The notes under the pieces: model-generated
Seen by the model: only the letters and a program-made list of their open reading frames with translations
What the model was told of the DNA's origin: nothing
Databases searched by the model: none
Assembly (NCBI RefSeq): GCF_902859625.1
Contig: NZ_CADIJX010000002.1
Coordinates: forward strand, 992,001 to 1,056,000
Reading direction: 5' to 3'
DNA: 64,000 nucleotides
DNA from: Achromobacter pestifer
GTDB taxonomy: Bacteria > Pseudomonadota > Gammaproteobacteria > Burkholderiales > Burkholderiaceae_B
In this document: positions 37,481 to 46,229 of the stretch, piece after piece
Numbering within the stretch: the first letter of the stretch is position 1
Layout of the letters: the number at the start of each line of letters is the position of its first letter
Position numbers and translations under genes: made by a program

Positions 37481-40400
37481 CTAGAACGCCAGTTTCAGCC
37501 CAACCTTGCCATTGAAGCTTTGGCCGTCGCCTTTGAGGCTGATCTCCGATCCCGCGCTTGCATACACGGAAAGGTTGCGCTTGACCCCGACGTCGGCCCC
37601 CACATTCAGCTGGACGGACATGCCCTTCATATCGGATCGGAACGGAACATAGCCATTCTGCGCGGAGAACTGCGTGGTCGGATTCGTCAAGAACTCATTG
37701 ACCAGGCTTGCGCGCAGCCAGGTCGTGGCAACGCGCTTGCCGCCCTGGCCGGGTTCCAGTTCCACCGTGCGGGCCAGGCGAACGCCGACGCGGCCTCTCA
37801 GGCTGTCGACATCACTGAATCGGATCTTGGCGGCCCCGTCGTTGGCATCATTGAGGTTGATGTTCTGGAAGACGAGCTGCGCCTGCGGTTCGATCACCCA
37901 TTCCTCATTCAGGCGCACGGGATAGCCGCTTTCCAGCGAGGTCGCGAAGCCGAAACCACGGGTGTGCAGATTCAGGCCCGCGGGCGAACGGCCGTTGTCT
38001 ACGTCGTAACGGGTGCCTTGAATGACCGCGTCGATGTACCAGCCTTCTTTGCCAATATGCGTCCAATAACTGCCCAGCGTCACGCCGTCCATCGCCGCCT
38101 GGCCCGCCGCGCGGCCGTCCAGGTGGTCGACGTCGGCGGTGGCGCGTCCGAACGCGGCATAAATGCCGGCGTGGTCCATGCTGCCGTTTGCATTGGTCCG
38201 CCGGTAGACGTCCACGCCAGACTGCAAGCCATAGATCTTGTAGTCGAAATCCGGGCCTCTTGAACCCAGGATGCCAGCGTTGCTGCCATTGCGCTCGCCC
38301 GTGACACCGATCAGGCGGCCCCAAACGCGGGCGTTGCCGCCCATGTCGGCAGACGGGTGCTGGAAGCGCTCTTCGCCGATGCGCTCATGCAGCGAGTCCA
38401 GAAAGGTCGATCCATAGCGCAATGCTAGCTCCGGAGTCGCCACCGCCGTCGACACCTCGGGCCGATAGTTCGGCGGCGCGGGCGGGCTAGGAGGAACAGG
38501 CGGGCCGGGGGGATTGGGCGGCGGTTCTGGGTTCTTGCAGGCGGGGTTGTTCGGCGCCGCCGCGCAGTCCACGGTCGAGCGCAGGTACCAACTCTGCTGC
38601 CCGCTAGTGTCCACGCTGGATCGGTAAAGCGTATAGGCGTAGGGGCCTGCGGCGACATAGCCGCCAGGATTGCCCAGCGTGAACGCGCCCATAGGTGTGG
38701 TGGCGCCATTGACCGCCTCGACGAGCAGAATACCGTTGCCCAAGGTCACCGCGCCGGCCCCGCCGGCATTGCTGACGATCAGCGACGAGGCGCCAGACAC
38801 CATGCCGCCATTGACCACAAGCCGGTCCGATGGCGAGCCGTCCGCGCCAAGATAGGTGTTCATGGCGATAGTGCCGCCCTGGCCGACGTAGGTGGGTGTG
38901 GTCAGGGTCGCGCCGGGAGGGGTGCCTGTGCCCATATTGATCAGGCCGGCATTGTGTACCGCGCCCACGCTCTGGCTGTAGCCGCTAAGGTCTAGCGTAC
39001 CGGCGGTTGCCACATTCACTGCTGAGTTCGGACTGAACGTGGACGCGGTGCCCGCCCGCAGTACCCCGGCGCTGATGTGGGTGGCCCCGCTGTAGGTGTG
39101 TTGCGCGGTGAAAACCGTAGTGCCCGTTCCGTTCTGATTGACCGAGCCCAGGCCGGATATCAGCCCCGCGAACGCCAAGGTGTCGGAGCGATTAAACGTC
39201 AGCGCGCCATTATTCACCACGTCGCCCACGATGGCGCCCGTGGCGCCGCCATTGCCCAGCTGCAAGGTGCCCGCCGAGATCGTGGTACCGCCCGTGTAAG
39301 TGTTGTCGGCCGTCAGCACTGTGGTGCCAGCGCCGATCTGGTTGACCTTGCCGCTGCCTGAGATTAGGCCGGCGAACGGCAACGTATCGGAGCGGTTGAA
39401 CGTCAGTACGCCATGGTTCGTCACATTGCCCACGATGGCGCCCGTGGCGCCGCCGTTGCCCAATTGCAGGGTGCCCCCCGCGATCGTGGTGCCGCCCGTA
39501 TAGGTGTTGTTGGCCGTCAGCACCGTGGTGCCGCTATAGATATTGACTTTGCCCGCGCCCGAGATCCCGTACCCAAACACATAACCGCCGCTGTTGTCGG
39601 TGTGATTAAGAACTAGCGATCCGGTCGTGCCTAACGTCACGGTGGGGGAAGGGCCAGTCAGGGCGAGCGTGCCTGGCGCCACGGCGACGGCCAATGCCGC
39701 CGCGCCGATATTGATCACGCCCTGCGAACCGCTGCCCACACCCGCCCGTACACTTGCCGCGCTGACGGTGGCGTTGTTCGAAATGGTCAATGCGCCGGCG
39801 CCCAGATTGCCCACCGTGAGTAGGCCGGCATTGGTCCATGATGAACTGGCCCCGTCGACGGTGACCGCGCCAGTCGAGCCCGCGCCCGAACCTATCGTTC
39901 CAAGTGCGCTGGATACTGCGCCGGCATTCGCGATGTTCAGCCTGCCGTTGCCGGAAGCGCCCACGGTGAGTTCACCGCTGCTATTCCACTGCGACCCGGC
40001 GCCGTTGACGGTCACCACGCCAACGCCGGTGGCGTCATAGCCGATCTGGGCAAGCGAGTTCGACACGATGGCCTGGTCGCTGATCTGCAACGTGCCGCTG
40101 CCCGTTTGGCCGACACGCATGAATCCCGTGCTGTTCAACTGCGACCCTATTCCGCTGACCGTCACGGTGCCCGTGCTATTGGCCGCTACGCCGAGATACG
40201 TGTTTGTCAAGCTGGTGACGTGGCCTCCATTGGCAATGCCCAGCGTGCCCTTGCCAGAAAACCCGACCGATAATCCTGCTGAATTTGTCCATTGTGCTGC
40301 GGCGCCGTTGACGGTCACGTTGCCCGTGCCGCTGGCCTGGCGGCCGACGAAACCGGAGCCGTTCGACACAACGCCGCCGGCTCCGATTTGCAGCGTGCCG

Positions 40401-40588
40401 GTGCTTGTGTTGCCGACAGTCAGAGCACCGGCGCCGATATTCCAAGGCGAACTCTGCGTGCCAGGAACCGTCACGATCGATCCGCCATCGATCGTTTGAG
40501 CAAAAGAGGGGCAAGCCCCCAACGCAATTAACGATGCGCTGGATAGCCTGCACAGCAACCGGACTTCATAGGGTGACAAGGGCTGCAT
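37481..40588 (-). CDS. Autotransporter (type V secretion) outer-membrane protein
   Basis: 1035 residues. Signal peptide of about 31 residues ending PSFAQ, then a passenger of glycine/asparagine-rich beta-helix repeats (VTVNGAAAQW, LTVG-x-NLGAG units) and three autotransporter-associated (PATR) repeats (TTVLTADNTYTGGTTI, LQLGNGGATGAIVG) around 350-500. A Pro-rich linker (about 697-727), then a translocator beta-barrel from about 770 that ends in LAF, the terminal aromatic expected by BamA. The passenger has few cysteines except two near the linker. Likely an adhesin or surface protein of Bordetella type. Monocistronic. Confidence 0.92.
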   Translation of the reverse strand: MQPLSPYEVRLLCRLSSASLIALGACPSFAQTIDGGSIVTVPGTQSSPWNIGAGALTVGNTSTGTLQIGAGGVVSNGSGFVGRQASGTGNVTVNGAAAQWTNSAGLSVGFSGKGTLGIANGGHVTSLTNTYLGVAANSTGTVTVSGIGSQLNSTGFMRVGQTGSGTLQISDQAIVSNSLAQIGYDATGVGVVTVNGAGSQWNSSGELTVGASGNGRLNIANAGAVSSALGTIGSGAGSTGAVTVDGASSSWTNAGLLTVGNLGAGALTISNNATVSAASVRAGVGSGSQGVINIGAAALAVAVAPGTLALTGPSPTVTLGTTGSLVLNHTDNSGGYVFGYGISGAGKVNIYSGTTVLTANNTYTGGTTIAGGTLQLGNGGATGAIVGNVTNHGVLTFNRSDTLPFAGLISGSGKVNQIGAGTTVLTADNTYTGGTTISAGTLQLGNGGATGAIVGDVVNNGALTFNRSDTLAFAGLISGLGSVNQNGTGTTVFTAQHTYSGATHISAGVLRAGTASTFSPNSAVNVATAGTLDLSGYSQSVGAVHNAGLINMGTGTPPGATLTTPTYVGQGGTIAMNTYLGADGSPSDRLVVNGGMVSGASSLIVSNAGGAGAVTLGNGILLVEAVNGATTPMGAFTLGNPGGYVAAGPYAYTLYRSSVDTSGQQSWYLRSTVDCAAAPNNPACKNPEPPPNPPGPPVPPSPPAPPNYRPEVSTAVATPELALRYGSTFLDSLHERIGEERFQHPSADMGGNARVWGRLIGVTGERNGSNAGILGSRGPDFDYKIYGLQSGVDVYRRTNANGSMDHAGIYAAFGRATADVDHLDGRAAGQAAMDGVTLGSYWTHIGKEGWYIDAVIQGTRYDVDNGRSPAGLNLHTRGFGFATSLESGYPVRLNEEWVIEPQAQLVFQNINLNDANDGAAKIRFSDVDSLRGRVGVRLARTVELEPGQGGKRVATTWLRASLVNEFLTNPTTQFSAQNGYVPFRSDMKGMSVQLNVGADVGVKRNLSVYASAGSEISLKGDGQSFNGKVGLKLAF
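39105..39535. repeat. 204-nt tandem repeat in the passenger domain
   Basis: Two long near-identical units offset by 204 nt (for example ATGGCGCCCGTGGCGCCGCC at 39231 and again at 39435), equal to 68 residues of PATR sequence, with a third partial unit. In-frame, so copy number could change by recombination without breaking the protein. Confidence 0.75.
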
Positions 40589-41238
40589 CGTCTCTACTCA
40601 CTGAAAGGAATTTAGTGAAGTTGATCGTCTGCGCGGATGCCTGCCAGCTTGGATATTGCCGATGACTTGGGCAATGCTAAGCATAAGCCTGTTTATCGCT
40701 GTTGCTACAACGACAAATGTTGCCAGATGCACGACGCGCAGAGAGATATGACCCTGTTATTCCAACAGGCGTCTTAAATGCGCAGGAGGGTAGGCCAGTC
40801 GGTCAGGGAACCGATGTGATCGCGAGCAGAGGGATAAACTGGGCGGCGTCCAGACCACGGCACGCGGACAGGATGGCGCGGTCGTGGTTTGAGCCGGGAA
40901 GGGAGGGGGACGAGCAGGCGTCGCGCATGGCGGGTCGAATCGGCAATTAAAAAACAAAGCCTCAGAAGTTCATCGCCATGGCAGAGCGGCCAGGGCCTCC
41001 GGATTAAGCACATGGCGGGACATGGACGTACGAGGATTTTGCAGGGGAGGCTGAGCTCAGATTAATGCCGAAAAATTCGGGCGCTATTGACGCAGATCAA
41101 TGGCCCTATACGCCGCTCCGGATTTTGCCTCTTCGGAGGAAAAGCGTCGTATTTCAGCGGCTTTGGTAGCTTGGCACCGTATTTCGGCGCCCTGTGGGAC
41201 GCGCGGGTTTGGCTAGCGCCGACCGCCCTGCGGACCCG
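40589..41238. other. 650-nt gene-free region upstream of the autotransporter
   Basis: No open frame has convincing codon use. It holds the autotransporter promoter region, a small inverted repeat CCTGTT-N5-AACAGG at 40753-40769 and an FNR-like box at 41087. From about 41150 the sequence leads into the 3' end of the next minus-strand gene. Confidence 0.5.
41087..41100. promoter_or_regulatory. FNR/Anr-like box
   Basis: TTGAC-GCAG-ATCAA matches the FNR/Anr consensus TTGAT-N4-ATCAA in nine of ten positions. It lies about 500 nt before the autotransporter start and not close to any gene start, so it may be a relic of a lost gene. Confidence 0.35.
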
Positions 41239-41904
41239 CTATTTGTCGACCGACCGCATATCGCAGGTGGTCTCGGAAGATGCGCAAATGCCACGAAACC
41301 ACGCTCGACCCCGTGTGCGGTCCTTGGGTGCAAGCGGCTCCCACTTCTCGCTATTGCGCATCTCGTAATCCAGCAGAAGCCATTCCCCATCGCACGCGAC
41401 GATGCCCCGCAACGTGGCTCTTTCAGTAAGCCAGTCGTCTTTCAGATCGAGTAATCGTTCGCTGCCTGCATCCGGGCGCGCGTATCCCCGCGCCGATTGA
41501 ATGCCCACCTGCGCATCCCCAGCCTCGATCCAGCCCACCCCCTGATACACCGGGCGCGGCTGACTGTGGTCGCCACCCGTCATCGCGTCGCTGGCGTTCT
41601 TGATCTTGAGCCACCCATCGCGCGCCTCGGTCACGTCGAAGGTGACGCTGTAGTAGTCGATGTCGGGATCAGGACCATCGCCGAGCGTCGTCGGCAGGTT
41701 GCCCACCACTTGAGCCTGGGCAGACGCCGCCGCGCGCACCGGAATCGCCGGTTTCGCGTTGGTCGTCCAGCCAGAGAAGTTGCACGTCGTGGGGCCTGCT
41801 GGGGCCCAGGCGGCGTTTGGCGCTGGCTGAGCGCTGAGCGCGGGCGGCAGGGCCAGCGTGGCCAGCACCAAGAAAATCCGTCGAACAATCATGGGTTGCA
41901 TCAT
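41239..41904 (-). CDS. Secreted protein of unknown function (SH3-like region)
   Basis: 221 residues. Signal peptide cleaved near ALSAQ. The centre resembles a bacterial SH3-like/beta domain (PVRAAASAQAQVVGNLP, EARDGWLKIKN), the end is rich in Asp/Arg with Cys pairs (CDGEW, CASSETTC). Predicted periplasmic. Its 3' half is duplicated as a pseudogene at 36972-37195 on the far side of the autotransporter gene. Confidence 0.7.
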   Translation of the reverse strand: MMQPMIVRRIFLVLATLALPPALSAQPAPNAAWAPAGPTTCNFSGWTTNAKPAIPVRAAASAQAQVVGNLPTTLGDGPDPDIDYYSVTFDVTEARDGWLKIKNASDAMTGGDHSQPRPVYQGVGWIEAGDAQVGIQSARGYARPDAGSERLLDLKDDWLTERATLRGIVACDGEWLLLDYEMRNSEKWEPLAPKDRTRGRAWFRGICASSETTCDMRSVDK

Positions 41905-42294
41905 GTCGTTGATTTGAACTGGCGCGTTAGTTTGGTTGGGGTAGGGCGGTGGCCTACAAGCGGATGTCCGCGGTCAGCAGGGCGCGGAGGGAAACTTGCC
42001 GGTCGGAAAAAGCCTAGCATAATCGGCGGAGCTGATTCCTGCTGGCGTACGCGGATGGCCGCAGCGACCTCTCGCCGGAGAGGAATGTGCGCATTCATCG
42101 AATGACTACCTTGTTCCGCTCTTCCTGGACCCGTAGGACAGCGGGCGGGCCGAATAGTCGGCGAGTGCAAGGTTCCGCATTTGGCCGTAGAGCATGCGTT
42201 GCCATGTTAAAAAGATCCGCCCGAGCCCGGCCAGATCTTGTCGCACCCAACATCAACTGGCCGCATTCATACTATTCGAGCGAGCACCCCGCCC
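41905..42294. other. Divergent intergenic region, nothing identified
   Basis: 390 nt between the divergent genes at 41904 and 42295. Open frames here have poor codon use and no ribosome sites. No clear promoter or operator was found. Confidence 0.4.
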
Positions 42295-43095
42295 ATGTCC
42301 GAACACCACCAGTTTCTATGCCCGCGCGATATGCACTTGCCGCCGCCTGATTGGCGTGCGCTGGAAGCCAAACTGCTGGAAGGCGGATACGTGCTTGAAC
42401 CGCGCGGCGACGGTATTCCGTATCGCGCCTTGTTGAACCTGAGCTTCGGTTTGGCCTGCCTGAACGAAGGGTCGCACCAGTACCAGGAAGGTCTGCGCAC
42501 GACGGGGGACGTGATTGCGATGTACGTGCGGGCGGGGTACCTGCCGGCCGACATCCCGATACGTCACAACGACACCATGGACGAAGCCCTGGCGCTGCTG
42601 GCCGAACACGGTATCACGCTGGGGGACCTGTATCTTGATAATGAGGGCAGTGACTGGAACAGCCCTCAGTACTGCCTGGGCCCCGCGGCGCGTCCCTATC
42701 TTACGGACGACACACGAGCCACCTACGACGCAAATCCCAAGCATTTCCCGCTGATGCTGCTGGCCTACGACGGCCCCGAACCGAACGTGGCGGTAGGGGA
42801 GAACCTTTCCGAACCCAGCCTGCCGGGTTCAGACGCACTGCTGGAAGCCATGCCGCCGTTCGACTCGCATGTCGATTTCATCGGCGCCGCCTACGAGGAC
42901 CCCGCCGCGCAATGGCATTGCGCCGAGAATGGCCGCGACTACCGGATCCTGGAACTGGATTGGCAATTTAGCCTGGCGATGGGCTTTCGCATGATCCGGA
43001 CAGAATGGCTGGATGACGGAAGCGCCAGGGGGCTAGCCAAGCTGATTGGCGAACTGACGGGGCAGGTTATGGTTTGCAGTCATCGGCATTTGTGA
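42295..43095 (+). CDS. Hypothetical protein
   Basis: 266 residues, acidic and soluble. Seen: FLCPRDMHLPPPDWRALEAKLLEGGYVLEPRG at the start, FDSHVDFIGAAYEDPAAQWHCAENG later. No family recognised; the style resembles immunity or SUKH-like proteins but this is only an impression. ATG 42295 chosen over TTG 42238. Its 3' end overlaps the convergent TetR gene by 29 nt. Confidence 0.65.
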   Translation: MSEHHQFLCPRDMHLPPPDWRALEAKLLEGGYVLEPRGDGIPYRALLNLSFGLACLNEGSHQYQEGLRTTGDVIAMYVRAGYLPADIPIRHNDTMDEALALLAEHGITLGDLYLDNEGSDWNSPQYCLGPAARPYLTDDTRATYDANPKHFPLMLLAYDGPEPNVAVGENLSEPSLPGSDALLEAMPPFDSHVDFIGAAYEDPAAQWHCAENGRDYRILELDWQFSLAMGFRMIRTEWLDDGSARGLAKLIGELTGQVMVCSHRHL

Positions 43096-43684
43096 CTAGC
43101 GTCGCGGCCGATTCACATGACGCCGCTTTCTCGTTGATCGCGGCCTCAAGCGCGCGCATCCAGTCTGTATTCCCAGCGGCTTGTTCCAGCACGCGATAAC
43201 CCACCATCGCAGCGAACAACACCATGGCCTCTGCATTGTCGCCGCCCCGGGCGCGCGTATCCTCGACGAATTGATCGAACAGTTTCCCGGCGCCAGCGGT
43301 GTAGGCCTGCGCCGCGTCGCTATTCGGGGCGCCTTGGGCGGCATGCGGCGCAAAAGCCAGCAAAGGGCAGCGGCGTTCGGCGCGCCGGTTGCTTAGATAT
43401 TGGGGCACCAACGCGCCCACCCGGCTTTGCTTGCGGGCATCGGCCCCCTCAAAAGCCCTTTGCCACGACGCCGTGGCCTGATCGAACACGCCCGAGACGG
43501 CTTGCGCGGCCAGATCGTCCTTGGACGTGAAATGCTTGTAGAAGCCGCCCACCGTCAAGCCGCAGTCGCGCATGACGTCCGCAATCGACACGCCATCGAT
43601 GCCGTGCGCGCGGAACAGGCGCGCGGCGGCGTCCAAAATCCGTTGACGATTCTCGCCCGCCTTTTCCTGGGATGAACGGCCCAT
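43067..43684 (-). CDS. TetR/AcrR family transcriptional regulator
   Basis: 205 residues. N-terminal HTH: RQRILDAAARLFRAHGIDGVSIADVMRDCGLTVGGFYKHFTSKDDL, the AcrR-type pattern; C-terminal ligand domain. 5 nt upstream on the same strand is the end of the MaoC gene (43690), so the two are cotranscribed. Palindromes in the MaoC/tautomerase divergent promoter are its likely operators. The 3' end overlaps the convergent hypothetical gene. Confidence 0.9.
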   Translation of the reverse strand: MGRSSQEKAGENRQRILDAAARLFRAHGIDGVSIADVMRDCGLTVGGFYKHFTSKDDLAAQAVSGVFDQATASWQRAFEGADARKQSRVGALVPQYLSNRRAERRCPLLAFAPHAAQGAPNSDAAQAYTAGAGKLFDQFVEDTRARGGDNAEAMVLFAAMVGYRVLEQAAGNTDWMRALEAAINEKAASCESAATLVTNADDCKP

Positions 43685-43689
43685 GATGC

Positions 43690-44148
43690 CTATCTCCTTC
43701 TGAAACTGACGACCTTGCTGGTCAGCTTCTGCACCTCATCGCCATCCTGGTTCAAGGTAACGCTTTCCACCACGACGATGCCGCGATCCGGCTTGCTGCG
43801 AGACGGCGTGATGCTCAAGATCGTGCTTTTGACGCTAAGCGTGTCGCCCGGCCGCGTCGGCCGCGCCCAGCTGATTTCAGCGCCCGCGCCGATTACGCCG
43901 TCGGCAAGCGGCAGGCTATCGACCAACAATCGCATCGTGATGGCCACCGTGTGCCAGCCGCTGGCCGCCAGCCCCTGGAACAGCGATGCCCGGGCTGCGG
44001 TCTCATCCAGATGAAAGGGTTGCGGGTCGAACTCAGCCGCAAAGCGGCGCACCTGATCCACGTCCAGCTGATGCGCCGCGCTGGTGAACGTGTCGCCGAC
44101 CGCAAGATCGTCGAGGAACAGCTTTTCTGATATTCCTGGGTGTTCCAT
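43690..44148 (-). CDS. MaoC family (R)-hydratase-like protein
   Basis: 152 residues, single hot-dog domain. The hydratase motif is complete: FDPQPFHLDETAA with catalytic D and H, then GLAASGWHTVAITMRL. Acts on enoyl-CoA double bonds. ATG 44148 (MEHPGISEKL) has AGGACG about 8 nt upstream. Cotranscribed with TetR and divergent from the tautomerase gene. Confidence 0.88.
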   Translation of the reverse strand: MEHPGISEKLFLDDLAVGDTFTSAAHQLDVDQVRRFAAEFDPQPFHLDETAARASLFQGLAASGWHTVAITMRLLVDSLPLADGVIGAGAEISWARPTRPGDTLSVKSTILSITPSRSKPDRGIVVVESVTLNQDGDEVQKLTSKVVSFRRR

Positions 44149-44198
44149 GTGTGGCGTCCTTTCAATAATGGGAGGAAACTGGGTGCGCCTGCAAACCG

Positions 44199-44229
44199 CT
44201 ATTTGCAAATAGATTATCAGAGTAATCTA
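44199..44229. promoter_or_regulatory. Overlapping palindromes in the MaoC/tautomerase promoter
   Basis: CTATTTGCAAATAG (44199-44212) is a perfect 14-bp palindrome. It overlaps a second inverted repeat, TAGATTA (44210-44216) and TAATCTA (44223-44229). In the divergent gap, 51 and 82 nt from the two starts; fits a TetR-family operator pair. Confidence 0.55.
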
Positions 44230-44310
44230 AATGGCACGCAGGCCGCCAGCCATGCCGCGAGGGCAGGCGAGGCCGCCTTTTCCTACCCCCGACACGCAAG
44301 GAGCGCCGAT

Positions 44311-44694
44311 ATGCCTTTGGTTCGCATCGATATCCGGAAGAACGACGACCCGCTGTTCGCGAAGAAGATTGGCGAGGTCATCTACCGCTCGTTGAGGACG
44401 ACGATGAACGTTCCCGACAAAGACAACTTCCAGATACTCAACGAGCACGACGCCGCGCACTTCATCTACGATCCCGCATACTTTGGCATTGCGCGTACCG
44501 ACGGGCTGGTTTACATCCAGATCACGCTCAATGAAGGCCGCACGCTGGACCAGAAAAAACAGTTCTACAAAACCGTTGTCGACGGACTTCATGCAGAGCT
44601 TGCGATCAGAAAAGAAGACGTCTTCATCAGCTTGGTCGAGGTAAAGAAGGAAAACTGGTCCTTCGGCAACGGCGAGGCCCAGTACGCTAATTGA
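44311..44694 (+). CDS. Tautomerase superfamily protein
   Basis: 127 residues. After removal of Met1, the catalytic Pro1 is present in MPLVRIDIRKNDDP; the remainder has the beta-alpha-beta pattern of long tautomerases (YIQITLNEGRTLDQKKQFYKTVVDGL). Likely isomerises an enol or 2-oxo acid. AAGGAG 5-10 nt before ATG 44311 decides the start; a long upstream in-frame extension is spurious. Divergent from MaoC. Confidence 0.85.
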   Translation: MPLVRIDIRKNDDPLFAKKIGEVIYRSLRTTMNVPDKDNFQILNEHDAAHFIYDPAYFGIARTDGLVYIQITLNEGRTLDQKKQFYKTVVDGLHAELAIRKEDVFISLVEVKKENWSFGNGEAQYAN

Positions 44695-44771
44695 ACGGCG
44701 CCTGGGGGCTACGTTCCCGACGTTCTCGGTATCATGTCCCCGGACCTGCCCGCGACCTTCTGGAACGGAAT

Positions 44772-45638
44772 ATGAAAGCTCTTACATCGCTTACCGTCTT
44801 AGGCTTGCTGACCCTAAACCTCTCCGCCGGCCCCGCCGCCGCCGCGGGTTCCATCGCCTACCTGGGCCCCGCCGGTTCCTGGACGCACCAGGCCTGCCTT
44901 GACCTCTTCGGCGACAAGGAGCTGGTGCCGCTCACCCGCGACGAACTCTTCAAAAACTATACCGACGGCAAAGTCGAACGCGCCTGCGTCCCCGTCACTA
45001 CCTCCGTGGTGGGCGTCACGCCGTACCTGGACGCCGTCCTGGACCTGCCCAACGTCACCATCGTCGCCGAATATCCCAAGATGCTCGGCTACAGCCTGCT
45101 AGCCAGGCCCGGCGCCAAGCGCGAAGACATCAAAGAAGTCTTCGCCCACCCCGTCGCCTTTGAAGAAGTCAAACCCTGGGTAGACCGCGAAATGCCCAAC
45201 GTCCGCCGCACCGACGCCGCCAGCGGCGGCGCCGCAGCCCAGACGGTTGCCAATAGCCCGACCCTGGACAAAGCGTCGTTTGGCCCCAAAGTCGGCGCCA
45301 GCGTTTATTCCCTGGTGTCGCTGGTGGACGGTATCGAAGAGGGGCCCCATAACGTTACTCGCTGGTGGGTCCTGGGCCGCGACATGCCTGCGCCGACCGG
45401 GAACGATAAGACGTCGCTGTTGCTGAATACCTCCGACGATAAGTTTGGTGCTTTGCTGGCGGAGCTTGTTGGAGCGGGCGTGCAGGTGCTGACGGTGTAT
45501 GAAAGGCCTAGCAAAAAGACCCTGGATACGCATCGGTATTTGATCGAGGTGGCGGGGCACGCCAAGGAGGGGAAGCTGGCGGGGGTGCTGGCGAAGAATG
45601 GGGAGTTTCGGGTGTTGGGGTCTTATCCGAGGAAGTAA
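44772..45638 (+). CDS. Exported prephenate dehydratase-like protein with ACT domain
   Basis: 288 residues. A signal peptide (MKALTSLTVLGLLTLNLSAGPAAA) precedes a PDT domain: IAYLGPAGSWTHQA, then the end HNVTRWWVLGRD, where the usual TRF motif reads TRW. A C-terminal ACT-like domain follows from about 220 (TSLLLNTSDDKFGALLAELVGAGV, YERPSKK). Normal PheA is cytoplasmic; this form should be periplasmic, making phenylpyruvate from prephenate there or having lost activity. Codon and strand composition change abruptly halfway (C-rich to G-rich near 45380). Confidence 0.78.
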   Translation: MKALTSLTVLGLLTLNLSAGPAAAAGSIAYLGPAGSWTHQACLDLFGDKELVPLTRDELFKNYTDGKVERACVPVTTSVVGVTPYLDAVLDLPNVTIVAEYPKMLGYSLLARPGAKREDIKEVFAHPVAFEEVKPWVDREMPNVRRTDAASGGAAAQTVANSPTLDKASFGPKVGASVYSLVSLVDGIEEGPHNVTRWWVLGRDMPAPTGNDKTSLLLNTSDDKFGALLAELVGAGVQVLTVYERPSKKTLDTHRYLIEVAGHAKEGKLAGVLAKNGEFRVLGSYPRK

Positions 45639-45681
45639 TCCTTCATTGCCGCGTCTTCGCACTCGACTCACTGCCAAAAGT

Positions 45682-45714
45682 GATTGGTTCAGACTACAGT
45701 CGTGTCAGCCAATC
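45682..45714. terminator. Imperfect hairpin downstream of the PDT gene
   Basis: GATTGG (45682-45687) pairs with CCAATC (45709-45714), with partial pairing inside that includes GACT/AGTC. About 45 nt after the stop and followed by TGTGG, so at best a weak terminator. Its inner GTGTCAG recalls the repeat family to the right. Confidence 0.35.
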
Positions 45715-45761
45715 TGTGGTCTGATACGTCAATTTTTACGCCATATTTAAACTGCTCTCAT

Positions 45762-46139
45762 ATGCTGATTCATACTCCTTCCCGAAAGCGCATTCGCAGA
45801 CTCAACGTTCGCCAACGTAAAAAGCTCCGTGTAGGCGAATTTCGCGAATCGTGCTTCGAGGTCAAGATCAGATTCAAGCAGCCGCTGACAGAGCTTAACT
45901 ACGGAACATGGTGGGGCGCGGTCGTCGATTTGATCGAGGCGAATCACCTGTTGATTTGCGGCATCGGTGGCCAACTGCCGTTGATCGAAACGAACGGAAT
46001 TGTCAGCGCAGCCGATCGCAAATCGCCAACCGAAGAAGATCGCCTTGCGGTTCTCGCTGGGCTGCAAGGGCTGACCGAAGTTGCTAGCGTCCAAGTGGGC
46101 GATTTTGTCTGTGCCTGGTATGGACCGTTTGATATATGA
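45762..46139 (+). CDS. YggL (DUF469)-like protein
   Basis: 125 residues. RQRKKLRVGEFRESCFEVKIRFKQPL matches the start of YggL, a small 50S-associated protein; the C-terminal half is more divergent. AT-richer than the neighbours and with weak start signals (ATG 45762 chosen). It may be a horizontally acquired or drifting paralogue. Confidence 0.65.
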   Translation: MLIHTPSRKRIRRLNVRQRKKLRVGEFRESCFEVKIRFKQPLTELNYGTWWGAVVDLIEANHLLICGIGGQLPLIETNGIVSAADRKSPTEEDRLAVLAGLQGLTEVASVQVGDFVCAWYGPFDI

Positions 46140-46173
46140 GCAAATAGGAGGCGTCAGACTTTGGTTTGACAGC

Positions 46174-46192
46174 AAATTTGCAGCCTGACACC
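46174..46192 (-). repeat. GGTGTCAGNCTGCA repeat, copy 1
   Basis: Minus-strand copy reading GGTGTCAGGCTGCAAATTT. One of four similar elements within 2.2 kb. Confidence 0.6.
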
Positions 46193-46229
46193 TTAAATCC
46201 CACTCGGGCCTGACTTCAAGGACAGTTCA

